The notes beneath the pieces were generated by a model. The model saw only the letters and a program-made list of their open reading frames with translations. It did no database searches and was not told the DNA's origin. This document shows positions 49,153-64,000 of a stretch of 64,000 nt of DNA, in pieces. A program made the translations under genes and the position numbers. The stretch is taken from assembly GCA_023525715.1 (NCBI GenBank), contig CM042012.1, positions 59,051,205 through 59,115,204 on the forward strand, in the 5' to 3' direction. Positions within the stretch are counted from its first letter, which is position 1. Every line of letters starts with the position of its first letter. Source of the DNA: Cichorium intybus. Lineage: Eukaryota > Streptophyta > Magnoliopsida > Asterales > Asteraceae.

Positions 49153-49157
49153 AAATT

Positions 49158-50260
49158 TGACTCGCCTAGGTCGTCGTGCGGTCAAAAATAAAGAAAACCT
49201 AACACACACACTAGTACAGTGGTAGTCATGGTCAATCCACAGGAGCTTCGTGGTTAGACTAAATGACAGATTACCAACTAGTAGTGTCACGCTACAGTCA
49301 GAGGACCTAGTTTCTAAGTGCTCAACTACCCAAAAGTAATAACCAAACAAAGTCAAGCCAAGCATAAGCTAAACTCAACTCAAACTAGCCTAGTCACTTT
49401 CTGAAATCAGAAGTGCATCTCTGAATCAGAAGCAAACAAAGGCATCCAAACCAAACAAGGCATAACCTAACTAATAACAAGGGTTCTGACTGAACAGCTA
49501 CTAGCTAAAGTTCAATGCCCAAAACTAACCTAATTGGCTACTGATTTCAGCAAAGGAAAGCAGTTCCAAACAAGGCCAAAACAAGATCCAAACACAATTC
49601 AAACAATCAAAACACAAACAAACATCCAAAATACCGAAATACCAATAATACTCATAACCAAATGATTCTCATTCATCAAACTCAGATCCAAACATCAAAA
49701 CAGTAACTAAATAATACTAAAACATAAACCTAAGCTTGGTACCAATGGTTGTCACTCCCAAAGATACAAACCAAAGCTTACAAATACCTAACTAATTGAA
49801 AATAAAATCCAAAACATGAAAATACCAATTGAGAAGTTGCTGGAACGAAATCTTGGAGTCAAAGAGCTTCAAGGTCGATTTTACACCCGGTATTTGCTAG
49901 GGTTTTCGGCTGGAATTGCCTCTATTTATAGTTGCAAATTTCCCGCAGCCGCGCCGCGCAAATGAAGAATCCGCGGCGCGCGTAGTTATCAGATCCCGTT
50001 TTTTCGTCATTTGAATGTGTTACACCGCCTTAAGCGCACGTCGCGCGTTTCATAGATCCGCGGCACGCGTACGTATTTCCTTGATTTTTCATTCTTTTCC
50101 AAACTTCTTCCTTTTGCACGCTTTTAGTCCCTGTTTCCATTCTTTTCTTCCAAACAAGTCCTGGCACAAAAAGTGAGAATACCCAGACATATCTGATATA
50201 ATTTCATCAAGAACAGGGCTCAACAACGCCTAAAATACTTGATATCACTAGGCGTTGTCA
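49158..50260 (-). repeat. Right LTR (5' LTR) of the Athila-like array
   Basis: 1103 bp; differs from 42626-43726 by scattered substitutions (for example CATGGTCAATCC versus CAGGGTCGATCC near 49228). It ends at the TSD TGCAT. Confidence 0.9.
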
Positions 50261-50265
50261 TGCAT

Positions 50266-50692
50266 GAATACAAATATGAGGTTAGATGAAGGACGAATTG
50301 ATGAATTGGCCATAGCCGGTTTGACCAACAGCAGATAATGAGATATCAACTAATGATGAGAATGAGTATGAGACAACTGAGTTATAGTGTGGTTGATTAC
50401 ACTAAGTGGATGAAATAGCCAAATGAGTATGAGACAACTGAGTTATAGTGTGGCTAATCACACTAAGTGGCTGAGATAACCAAACGAGTATGAGAATGAG
50501 TATTAGCTGAGAACGAGTATCAATTGAGAATGAGTATCAGCTGAGTATCAGCTGAGAACGAGTATCAACTGAGAATAATGAGTATCATCTGAGAACGAGT
50601 ATCAACTGAGAATGAGTATCAACTAAAAATGAGTTAAAAGAGCATAAGTATGTGGGTATAGCTGATTACACTCAAGAGTTGATAGTTAAGGT
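50266..50692 (+). repeat. Internal tandem repeats of the deleted Gypsy element
   Basis: A 61-bp unit starting GAGTATGAGACAACTGAG occurs at 50364 and 50425, followed to about 50640 by roughly nine degenerate ~18-bp units (GAGTATCARCTGAGAAYGAG). Related GAGTATGAGTT motifs return at 59865-59935, beyond the Copia insertion. Confidence 0.85.
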
Positions 50693-51842
<1,150 letters not shown>

Positions 51843-51857
51843 ATCTCCCACTTGCAC
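51843..51857 (-). other. Polypurine tract, Copia element
   Basis: GTGCAAGTGGGAGAT on the minus strand, directly against the 3' LTR; the GTGGGAGAT form is common in plant Copia elements. Confidence 0.85.
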
Positions 51858-52624
51858 AAGGTTGTATCATAGAATGATATCGACAGTGGTAAACGTCTAG
51901 CAACATTTCACTGCCCCCAATAACACATGACATTGTGCCATTCAACAACATTCAATTCTTCCGAAAACACGAGGCTCTAATTGATGTATAAGGTTATCTA
52001 TCAATTATCCCTTTGTCACAGACATCATGTTGAACATGAGACATGGATCTTAATCATTCTCATTTTATGTTCAACTTTCAAACAGGCGCCTTAGATGTCT
52101 AACTCTCAACACATAAGAGGAACAAATCCCGTCTTGACTACATACACCCCTCATATAGTTAGTACTATGCATGAGTATGGCCTTTATGGTTGTCTGTATT
52201 TCAGGAACAACAGTAAACCATATCAAAGCATAGTACACTCTACACTTGAGTCCCAAATATGTATCTCAGGTCAAAGGATACAATGATAATACCTTTATTC
52301 AAGAATCACTTATGATGATGATCCATGGAGTGATCTTGAAACGGGTCAAGTCCAATACTTGTTCACTGACAAGTACCTATGAATTTGGTTGCAACCTTTT
52401 GCTACTTTTACCCATAAAAGTCAACCAATCCAATTCATATTTGTCTTTCTTCATAATTGCTCCCACAACTATGATCGACTATGGACGTTTAGAATAACTA
52501 AATTATTCAAGGATTAAACATGCTAATTAAAACACAATAATTATGAATGAAACATCACGTCACAAATATTACATAATTCTTGTCGTTTACATAAGTTCAT
52601 ATTCATAAAACATTTAAACACAAA
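51858..52624 (-). other. 3' untranslated region of the Copia element
   Basis: About 770 bp between the gag-pol stop and the polypurine tract. Only short frames (61-83 codons) without homology; I see nothing specific. Confidence 0.6.
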
Positions 52625-55600
52625 TCAAATCCATTCATTAGAAAAACGGAGTCCTATACCCTTAGCATGACTTTCATGCTTAGTTTGGGGTAAAGGCTTC
52701 GTGAATGGGTCTGCCAAATTCTGATATGTATGAACCTTGTGAATACTTATTTCACCATTCTTAACTTCATGTCTAATGTAGTTATACCTTCGGTGAATGT
52801 GTTTGGTCTTTTGATGCAATCTAGGTTCCTTTGCTTGAGCTATAGCACCTAGATTGTCACAGAAGATTTCTATAGGGTCCCGAATGGATGGAACAACCCC
52901 TAGATCTTCTATGAACTTTCTCATCCATACAGCTTCTTGAGCAGCTTCCGAAGCAGCAACATATTCTGATTCTGTAGTGGATTGTGCAATCACTTCTTGT
53001 TTGGAACTCTTCCAAGACACGGCTCCTCCATTTAAAATAAAGACATACCCAGATTGAGATTTCGAATCATCCCTATCTGTTTGGAAGCTTGCGTCAGTGT
53101 AACCCTTTACCTTTAAGCTTTCTTCCAAACCGCCGTAAACTAAGAACATATCTTTAGTTCTTCTCAAGTACTTAAGAATGTTCTTTACAGCAGTCCAGTG
53201 GGCTTCACCTGGGTTCTGTTGATACCTACTAGTCATACTTAAGGCACATGAGACGTCGGGCCTAGTGCATAACATGGCATACATGATGGACCCAATTGCC
53301 GAAGCATATGGGACATGTTTCATCCTTTCAAGTTCAGTCCTAGTGTTTGGGCACTGAGACTTGCTTAGGATGGTGCCATGCGGCATTGGCAAGAATCCTC
53401 TTTTGGAGTCTTGCATCTTGAACCTTTTCAAGATTTTATCAATATATACACTTTGGCTAAGACCAATAAGTCTCTTAGATCTATCTCTATAGATCTTTAT
53501 GCCTAATACATAAGCAGCTTCCCCTAGATCCTTCATTGAGAAACAACTCTCAAGGAACGCTTTGACACCTTTTAAGGTTGGGATGTCATTTCCAAATAAA
53601 AGTATGTCATCTACATACAATACTAGGATTATGACAATGCTCCCACTAGCTTTCTTGTAAACACAGGAGTCATCCTCATTTTTGATGAATCCAAAACTCG
53701 TAATCTTTTCATCAAAACGGATGTTCCATGTTCGAGACGCTTGCTTTAATCCATAGATAGATCTTTTAAGCTTGCACACTTTGTTTGGATGCTTGGGATC
53801 GACAAAACCTTCAGGTTGATCCATATAGACATCTTCCAATAAGTATCCATTAAGGAAAGCGGTCTTGACATCCATTTGCCATATCTCATAATCATAGTAC
53901 GCGGCTATGGCAAAAAGTATCCTAATCGACTTGATCATTGCCACTGGAGAAAAGGTCTCATCATAGTCAATACCATGAGTCTGTGAGTATCCTTTAGCGA
54001 CAAGTCTAGCCTTAAAAGTGTGAACATTTCCATCCACGTCGATTTTCTTTTTGAAAACCCATTTGTTCCCAACAGTCTTACAATTGGTGGGAAGATTAAC
54101 CAAGTTCCAAACTTGATTATCGTGCATGGATTGCATCTCAGTGTTCATGGCCTCAAGCCATTTATCAGATTCAGGATCTGATATTGCACTCTGATAGTTG
54201 ACGGGTTCATCAGAATCTATCGTATAACATTCCTCTTCCATCAAAAGGTAACCATACCTTTCTGGTTCAATTCGAACCCTACCAGATTTGCGAACACCTT
54301 GTGTTACAATTTGTTCCTGATCAACCGTTTGTTCAGGTTCAACAATTTCTTGTTGAATGCTAGATTCAACTTCTTGTGTATCAGGTTGTGGTTCCTGAAG
54401 TTCCTCAAGTTCCACAAACCTCCCACTAGCCTCTTCCGTCAGAAACATGTTTTCTAGAAATTCAGCTTTTCGAGAAATAAATATCTTATTCTCGATGGGA
54501 TTGTAGAAATAGTATCCAAGACAATCTTTCGGATACCCTACAAAGATACATTTAGTTGAACGGGGTTCTAATTTGTTTGAAGCTTCTTGTCTAACATAAG
54601 CTTCACAACCCCATACCTTGAGATAGGATAAATATGGAACCCTTCCATGCCATATCTCATAAGGCGTTTTATCTACCTTTTTAGTAGGTGCCATATTTAA
54701 GAGACGAGCAGCTATTTGTAAAGCATAACCCCAAAATGATAAAGGTAAAGTACTTCTACTCATCATGGATCGAACCATATCCAACAGTGTTCGGTTCCGC
54801 CTCTCAGACACACCATTATGTTGTGGTGTTCCAGGTGGAGTAAGTTGTGAAACAATTCCACAAGTCTTACAATGATCCATAAAGTTTGTACTTAAGTACT
54901 CACCTCCTCTATCAGAACGAAGAACTTTAATTGTTTTGTTGAGTTGATTTTCCACTTCACTTTGAAACGTTTTGAACATTTCAAACGCCTCATGTTTATG
55001 TTTAATCAAATAAACATATCCAAAACGACTAAAGTCGTCAGTGAAGGTGATGAAATATCTTTCACCATATCTAGTCATTGGCTTGAAAGGACCACATACA
55101 TCCGTATGTATGATTCCTAACAAGTCCTTTGCTCTCTCATTGGTTCCGGAGAAAGGAGCTTTAGTCATATTGCCATGTAAACAAGATTCACATATATCAA
55201 ATGAGTCATTCTCATTTGCCTTCAAAAGTCCACTCTTTTGAAGTTGGGCTATGCGACTCTTGTTTATATGCCCAAGGCGACAATGCCATAGATAGGTTTG
55301 ACTCAAATCAAATTTGGGTTTCTTGGTGAAAGTGTGGTATAAAGAGTCATGGTTAGTCTTTTCATCAAGGTTTACTTCATAAATTCCATTTAAAGGTCTA
55401 GCCTCAAAATAGAATACATTATTTTTGTAAACACAAATATCATCATTATTAAAGGAAAGATCAAATCTACATTGTCTTAATTTAGCAACCGAAATAATAT
55501 TCCTAGTCAAGCTAGGAACATAGTAAACATTCAACAATGTCATACACAAGCCATTAGGTAGTAATAAATCAAAACTTCCAATTGAATCCACCGCAACCCT

Positions 55601-56644
55601 TGCATTGTTTCCAACCCGAAGTACTACCTCATTTGCCTTCAGTCGCCTACTCTTTTTGAACCCCTGCAACATATTACATATGTGAGTTCCACAACCAGTA
55701 TCAAATACCCATGTGTTAGGAGATAAATTATAAAGTTCTAGGTCTATCACATAGATACCTGAAGTGCCTTCACCGGCCTTCTTTTTCTTCAACTCCGCAA
55801 GATAAGTAGGGCAATTTCTCTTCCAATGCCCAGCTTTGCCACATTCAAAACATGTGTCTTCTTTGGCAACCTTTGCCTTCTTCTTGGGCGGATGGGAAGG
55901 TTGGACAACTTTCTTGTCCTTACCTTTGAAAGCTTTTGCTTTCCCTTTGCCCTTGGAGTTGGTGGGGTGTTCGGGTCTAGTTCTCTTTGTTCCACCTTCC
56001 TTGATCATGAGAACTTGAGTGGTTTTCTTAGGCAGATTCTTTTCCCCGGTAATTAGCATCCCATGTAATTTCGGGATAGTCTTGTTTAAACCATTCATGT
56101 TATAATTCATGACAAAAGGATCAAAGGACTTTGTCAAGGAGTTAAGGATCATATCAGTTGCTAGCTCTTCGGGCATCACAACTCCAAGACGTGCCAAATG
56201 ATCAATGTGACTCTTCATTTTGAGCACATAAGAGCTTATCGACTGCCCATCCTCCATCTTGCAAGCATGGAAAGCCCGAACAGTTTCGAACCTTTCCGTT
56301 CTTGCAAGTTGTTGGAACATTTCCTTTAGTTGATGAATCATGTCATAGGCTGAATGATTCTCCAAATCCTTCTGAAGGTCGGGAATCATGGTTGCCAACA
56401 TGAGGCATGATGCATCGATGGAATCATCTATCTTTTTAAGCCATGCATCGTGTGCGGGCTTAGGAATGGCAGGGGGCTCTTCTAGAAGTGGTTCATTGAG
56501 AACATATTCTTTCTTTTCTTGTTTGAGAACAATTCTCACACTACGGTACCAATCCAAGAAGTTGGTATGGTTAAGTTTTTCTCCTTCAAGGAGAGACCGT
56601 AGTGAGGTTTTGTTAGGAGCCGAGTGTGTGTTGTTTGGTGCCAT
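52625..56644 (-). CDS. Copia gag-pol polyprotein, intact
   Basis: 1339 codons without a stop. Gag (UBN2-type) covers about residues 15-205 and a CCHC zinc knuckle lies at 265-278 (CFECGKAGHWKRNC). Then follow an aspartic protease with DTG near 315; the integrase zinc-finger region (LWHCRLGHINKSRI) and integrase core (GIIHTDVCGPF, then PQHNGVSERRNRT); reverse transcriptase (MDVKTAFLNGYL and YVDDILLFGND); and RNase H with STTESEYVA and the ending TKHIHRRYNYIRHEV. Order integrase before RT is diagnostic of Ty1/Copia. All visible catalytic motifs are kept and the length is normal for the family. The ATG at 56644 is the natural start. Clade (perhaps Tork/Angela) is not certain. Confidence 0.96.
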   Translation of the reverse strand: MAPNNTHSAPNKTSLRSLLEGEKLNHTNFLDWYRSVRIVLKQEKKEYVLNEPLLEEPPAIPKPAHDAWLKKIDDSIDASCLMLATMIPDLQKDLENHSAYDMIHQLKEMFQQLARTERFETVRAFHACKMEDGQSISSYVLKMKSHIDHLARLGVVMPEELATDMILNSLTKSFDPFVMNYNMNGLNKTIPKLHGMLITGEKNLPKKTTQVLMIKEGGTKRTRPEHPTNSKGKGKAKAFKGKDKKVVQPSHPPKKKAKVAKEDTCFECGKAGHWKRNCPTYLAELKKKKAGEGTSGIYVIDLELYNLSPNTWVFDTGCGTHICNMLQGFKKSRRLKANEVVLRVGNNARVAVDSIGSFDLLLPNGLCMTLLNVYYVPSLTRNIISVAKLRQCRFDLSFNNDDICVYKNNVFYFEARPLNGIYEVNLDEKTNHDSLYHTFTKKPKFDLSQTYLWHCRLGHINKSRIAQLQKSGLLKANENDSFDICESCLHGNMTKAPFSGTNERAKDLLGIIHTDVCGPFKPMTRYGERYFITFTDDFSRFGYVYLIKHKHEAFEMFKTFQSEVENQLNKTIKVLRSDRGGEYLSTNFMDHCKTCGIVSQLTPPGTPQHNGVSERRNRTLLDMVRSMMSRSTLPLSFWGYALQIAARLLNMAPTKKVDKTPYEIWHGRVPYLSYLKVWGCEAYVRQEASNKLEPRSTKCIFVGYPKDCLGYYFYNPIENKIFISRKAEFLENMFLTEEASGRFVELEELQEPQPDTQEVESSIQQEIVEPEQTVDQEQIVTQGVRKSGRVRIEPERYGYLLMEEECYTIDSDEPVNYQSAISDPESDKWLEAMNTEMQSMHDNQVWNLVNLPTNCKTVGNKWVFKKKIDVDGNVHTFKARLVAKGYSQTHGIDYDETFSPVAMIKSIRILFAIAAYYDYEIWQMDVKTAFLNGYLLEDVYMDQPEGFVDPKHPNKVCKLKRSIYGLKQASRTWNIRFDEKITSFGFIKNEDDSCVYKKASGSIVIILVLYVDDILLFGNDIPTLKGVKAFLESCFSMKDLGEAAYVLGIKIYRDRSKRLIGLSQSVYIDKILKRFKMQDSKRGFLPMPHGTILSKSQCPNTRTELERMKHVPYASAIGSIMYAMLCTRPDVSCALSMTSRYQQNPGEAHWTAVKNILKYLRRTKDMFLVYGGLEESLKVKGYTDASFQTDRDDSKSQSGYVFILNGGAVSWKSSKQEVIAQSTTESEYVAASEAAQEAVWMRKFIEDLGVVPSIRDPIEIFCDNLGAIAQAKEPRLHQKTKHIHRRYNYIRHEVKNGEISIHKVHTYQNLADPFTKPLPQTKHESHAKGIGLRFSNEWI

Positions 56645-58548
56645 CTACAAAATTTTAACAAGGTTCTATTTAGTAAATTATGATATTAAGTCCTTAATAA
56701 TTAATACCCTTTCTTGTTTCATAAACTTTAATTAATTAAGGTCTAGAATCCAAGTTGCATAACGAATAAGTGGTTAGGTATCCTTTATCCCGCCAATTCG
56801 AATCAACAAGGTAGGTAACGGTTTACCAATTATATCCAAATATAATTTCTAGATTTATGGGATCCCATTATAACATTTATAAGTTTGGCATGTTTGATCC
56901 CATCTATGCCTTGGATTTCTAATGCTTAGGTGACCTTTATCACAAGAGATTTCCAAACGAATCATCCTACTTAAACGGACGTGTAGTTTTGACAACTATT
57001 AATGGTTAGGTGTCCTTTATCCCATCAATATTGCAAAACTACTTCTTGTATTACAAGAAGATTCCAAGTGGTTAGGTATCCTTTATCCTACAAGGAAATA
57101 CAAGTGATACATGAGTGTCTTTAAGAGGGACGGCATTGATTCGTATTTCATAAGGGATTTGAATGTTTTACAATTCTAATTTTGAAAAACATATGGTATC
57201 ATGTAGATTGCATGCATCCAATGAACATGGTACCATTAAATCTTATTTTGTTAATTGGTTCCTAAATCATTAAATCTCCATTTTATTGATTCTTTGTTTG
57301 TGGTCAAGATTACAATTAATATCCAATATTAAGTTTGAGTTTGATCACATATATTAGAACCAATTTATAATCCTAAATAATTACCATTATTACTTAGGGT
57401 TGGAGTTTGTAAGAGTTCATAAAATCTCCATTTTATTACTTGTTTCAATCATTTTCAAAACTTGACTTAATAGGTTTTATAACAAAACCCATTTTAATAA
57501 AACCAATTTTATCACATCTTATGTTTTAAATGTCAACTTTTGAAAATACAAACTCCTTGATGATTATGTTTAATTATCTAGGTTGTCTAGCATGCAAAAT
57601 CTTATTTTCATCCACAACATAACATAATAAAACATTCAAACATCACAAGCATGCATGGGTGCATAAACACAAGCCAACTAGTTTGATATTTCATGTGAGC
57701 CACACATGAAATATCAAGTCCAAACCTAGGGACAAAAGGGTGACAAAAACTCAACCAAATGATCTTCGATTTGGCTACAATTTTGCCAAGCTTCTTATAT
57801 CACCAAAAGACACTTGAACCACCATTTCTTGACATCCTTGAGTGAGTTATGAATTTTCTTTGCCCCCTTGAAAACTTGCGAAATCCAGGGGCAGCAGGAA
57901 AAAGTTTTGTGGTTTTTTTTTTGCATTTTTCAATTCATTCTTGGGTATATTGATGCTAATACTTGTTGAAACTTAATGTATATACTAGATATTAAAGTTA
58001 CCAACAAGTATATCACCAAATAACCAAGATATGAATTTTTAAAACACTTCCAAAACAATTTTGAAATCTGGACAGCAGCTCTTCAGAAAGTGCTGCTGTT
58101 GGGTGCAATCTTCTCTTGGTCTTTTACTTCCTTCTCTTGTTACATTTTGTGAAATAAATAAAATACAACTATTCTAATATTTACAAAATGAATATTAAGA
58201 AGGAAATAACTAATTATTATTACAAACCATTTGAATAAATGAATAGATTACAACCATATCGAATATAAACACAAAACATGCATCATATGGTCCTTGGCTT
58301 GTTTATGCACCATTTTATCACATAAAATCATAAGAAAATCAACACTTTGTTTTTCTAAGGCAACAATTATGTAACCAAATGCATGCATACATAAGATATA
58401 GTTGGTTACATAAAATCATAGATAATATATTTGCATGTTGCCAAAGAAGCCATGCATGAAACTTTTATTTAAGAAGATGAACATTCATGGCTTCCAAAAA
58501 CCAAGTTTATCCAAATAAACTTATTATCTAAACATGCAATATAGCCAT
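56645..58548 (-). other. 1.9-kb leader of the Copia element with a four-fold motif
   Basis: Non-coding. A motif TGGTTAGGTRTCCTTTATCC (plus-strand reading) recurs at 56771, 57003 and 57069, with a weaker copy at 56933, each inside a longer related segment. It lies between the primer-binding site and gag in the genomic RNA, where packaging or dimerisation signals are expected. Confidence 0.75.
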
Positions 58549-58562
58549 GGCTCTGATACCAA
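58549..58562 (-). other. Primer-binding site (tRNA-iMet type), Copia element
   Basis: TTGGTATCAGAGCC on the minus strand, one base from the 5' LTR. Confidence 0.9.
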
Positions 58563-58563
58563 T

Positions 58564-59263
58564 TGTTGGAAATCAAGGTTCATGTAATTAGTTTCAAAAA
58601 CATGAGTTTGCAACGGAAGCATAAAATCATGAACACAAATTCCATTTTCAAGAGGATCATGCTACATGCATGTAGAGATAAGATGAAGAACAAACATAGT
58701 TTAAGTTCAAGATCATAACCTTTGTTCTTGGGTTTGGTTTGGATGATTTTGATAGCTAGGAATCAAATTAGAATCCCTCTATAGTTGATCCACCTCAAGC
58801 TTGAACACCCTTGAATGCTAGTTCCACAACTTGCAAGATATGACTCCTTTTCTTATGAAACCAAAAACCAATTTTTTCTAAGAACTTAAGGAGAGTTTTT
58901 GGCTGATTTCTTGAAGCAAGAATGATGTACAAACACCCTCAAAATCGTGGCCAACATATATCACACAAAAGAAAAGAAAAGCACATGCAACTAGCTTAAA
59001 AGAAAGTCCCATTTGATTTCTATAATCAAAAGCTAGAAGACACAAAGCATCTTCCTTTTCTTTTAAGTTCTTAATGCATTCTTTTCCTTCCAATATGGCT
59101 GATTTTATGATGACAAATGAAGTGCTAGTGGGTTGTTATTATTTATAAAACTTAGATAATAAAAGCTTATAAATAATACATCTTCTTATTTCTTAAATGG
59201 GATAACATTTAACCCATAATCATATACATAAATAAACCATCTAAATATACAATCTTAATTGTA

Positions 59264-59332
<69 letters not shown>

Positions 59333-59676
59333 CAATATATATATATTTTATTTAATTTACCAATTAAATTAAATAAAAGGCTTACTTATAAATCAATTAA
59401 ATCGTTTAACAATTTAATTAATTTAATTGTTACACTTAATTAATTCATCACATATGAATTATTAATCAACCTTTAATTTTTGTAGTTATTATTATTTACC
59501 TCAAATAATAATAACCTACAAGATTAAATTGCAAGTTTAGTATCATTTGATGTTAAATCAAATTTAACGTTCTAAATGATCAATTGGTGTCAAACTTGTT
59601 GTTGGTGTGACCCTATAGGATCATGTATTATTAGTAATATCATTTTATGATCATCCTTGGGTATATAGAACTAACA
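58564..59676 (-). repeat. 5' LTR of the Copia element
   Basis: 1113 bp, almost identical to 50693-51842; the TA tract (59269-59330) is about 40 bp shorter, which accounts for most of the length difference. Confidence 0.95.
59269..59330. repeat. (TA)n tract in the 5' Copia LTR
   Basis: About 62 bp, against about 100 bp in the sister LTR. Confidence 0.95.
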
Positions 59677-59681
59677 AAGGT

Positions 59682-60132
59682 ATGTGAGTAACCTTGTCCC
59701 TTTTGGGAGTGATGGTTGTGTATGTTATTATTTTGTGAATTTGTGAATAATATAACAAAAATATCATGTTTGATGAGTGTGTGTTGTGTGTATGCCTTAG
59801 TGGCTGATTTTCTTATATGTGAGTAATTGTGTGAATGCTTTATGATGCGAGTTATCTTGCAAATGAGTATGAGTTGATATGAGTTGAGAAAGAGTATGAG
59901 TCGATAAGAAGTATGATTTGAAAGAGAAATTGAGTGAGAAAAATTTCTAAGTGTAATGTATGCTGAGAAGGGTTTAATTTCTCAATTATATTATGAGTAA
60001 ATGAGATGTGTGAGTTATACATGTTATATGAGATAACGAGGTGAGGTGTTCATATAAAGAATATTATTAGTCGAAAACCACACTTATTCCAAGAGATTCC
60101 GAGGATGAAATCTTTTAAAGGAGGGGAGAACT
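59682..60132 (+). other. 3' internal end and polypurine tract of the deleted Gypsy element
   Basis: Continues the internal sequence interrupted by the Copia element. It has GAGTATGAGTT-like repeats and ends with the purine tract AAAGGAGGGGAGAA (60117-60130) next to the LTR start. Confidence 0.75.
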
Positions 60133-60196
60133 TGTGAGACCTGTTTCCTAACCAAGATGCTTATGCAAGTAAGCTGTTATGTTTATTAGACTTAAG
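60133..60196 (+). repeat. Truncated 3' LTR of the deleted Gypsy element
   Basis: TGTGAGACCTGTTTCC... matches 39743 onward for about 60 bp, then the similarity stops at TTATGTTTATT. Confidence 0.85.
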
Positions 60197-60949
60197 TATT
60201 AGTATTGTAACAACGGATTTCTATTCTATATATATGTTGAATGGAAACAAGTTCTAGAGATACATATGATTCAAAAGTTTTTGGACAATAAAAGGTATGT
60301 ACAAAATGAAATATTCAAAAAATGAATGGTTCAATGTTTATAGTCCTTTTACGTTAATTTTTTCTCATAATAATAACATTTCATCACTTATTCAATCGTT
60401 GAACTTGATGTGATTCTTGAAAATTATAATATTATTAGTGATGCAAAACCATGCCCCATTAAAGGGATAGTGAGCCTCTTATATCAAGGTCTTCATAACC
60501 TATGCAACTCATCAATATACCAGTAACAACTATGGATGTTCCTCAAACCTCAAGGGGAGGCTTTATTACTCAACCCATAAATTCTCTAATATACCCTCCT
60601 CAATAATATCATACTTTAGGTTTACATTTTTATGATAACCCTTTTATTAACCTTTATATTGTTGTTGTTTCCCATGCCCCTTTAACCAATTATGTACGCC
60701 TAGTCTAACTAACATACATCAAATCCCCTCTAATGTATACAAACAAGGTAACCATTGCCAACAATGAAAGCATCTCTAAAAACCAGTCCTATTGTTTGAC
60801 AAGAAACACGAACTCTCAAAAATGTAAAAATATACTCTTCCTACACCTATATATAGATATTAAATAAAATATACAACCAATCATAAAAAGACACCTAAAA
60901 TAGATCACTTAAAGACGTTAACTAACATGCTCTTTCTGTTAGGATCATT
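60197..60949. other. AT-rich spacer
   Basis: No recognisable gene or repeat boundary. It may be the leader of the decayed Copia element that follows. Confidence 0.35.

Positions 60950-64000
<3,051 letters not shown>

Larger units (their letters stand above)
41768..50260 (-). mobile_element. Non-autonomous Athila-like multi-LTR array, TSD TGCAT
   Basis: Minus strand: partial LTR (41768-42184), internal fragment (42185-42625), full LTR (42626-43726), internal region (43727-49157), full LTR (49158-50260). The outer ends are flanked by one 5-bp duplication, TGCAT (41763-41767 and 50261-50265). The primer-binding site matches tRNA-Asp, as in Athila elements, and the ORF at 44761-46128 is of the type found there. 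No RT, RNase H or integrase is present, so it needed help in trans. Confidence 0.85.

Overview
This is plant nuclear DNA, almost certainly from a large, repeat-rich eudicot genome. The sequence is AT-rich, has several long (TA)n arrays, contains intron-bearing genes and gene fragments with plant-specific families (RLCK kinase, NPSN SNARE, plant OST48 and VPS25), and most of it is LTR retrotransposons nested in one another. An asterid/Asteraceae source is possible from the look of the repeats, but that is inference; no species can be named from the sequence alone.

Layout. (1) 1-12806: minus-strand Ty3/Gypsy chromovirus-type elements (Tekay/Del-like) arranged as internal region - LTR - internal region - LTR, so the LTR at 2043-4725 is shared by two tandem copies. 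(2) 12807-15556: 5' part of another minus-strand LTR element, with its LTR at 14787-15556. (3) 15557-21620: AT-rich DNA holding a fold-back MITE between two TA arrays and two diverged related blocks. (4) 21622-24449: a solo LTR with a 5-bp target-site duplication (TSD), and older LTR-like remnants with tandem repeats. (5) 24450-27586: a probable Helitron carrying pieces of at least three unrelated host genes (VPS25, OST48, NPSN), all on the plus strand. (6) 27929-31198: a decayed hAT transposase on the minus strand with a minisatellite in its intron, beside a fragment of ELP2. (7) 33376-38878: the one apparently intact host gene, a five-exon, 594-residue receptor-like cytoplasmic kinase (RLCK-VII/PBL type) on the minus strand. 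It has Asn in place of the catalytic-loop Asp and a long Ser/acidic tail. (8) 39743-60196: a plus-strand, internally deleted Gypsy element split by two insertions. The first is a non-autonomous Athila-like multi-LTR array (41768-50260, TSD TGCAT), which itself carries a copia solo LTR (TSD GTATT). The second is a complete, young-looking Copia element (50693-59676, TSD AAGGT) with an uninterrupted 1339-codon gag-pol. (9) 60950-64000: a decayed plus-strand Copia element running off the window.

How the parts relate. Target-site duplications give a relative order: the deleted Gypsy element came first, the Athila-like array and the Copia element inserted into it, and the solo LTR inserted into the array. 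The solo LTR at 47338-48415 and the full Copia element belong to the same family, so that family has inserted at least twice here. Nothing in the window looks like a new multi-gene pathway. The observations most worth following are the multi-gene Helitron, the two independent shared-LTR arrays, the single-G frameshift that splits gag from pol in one of two sister copies, and the predicted pseudokinase.
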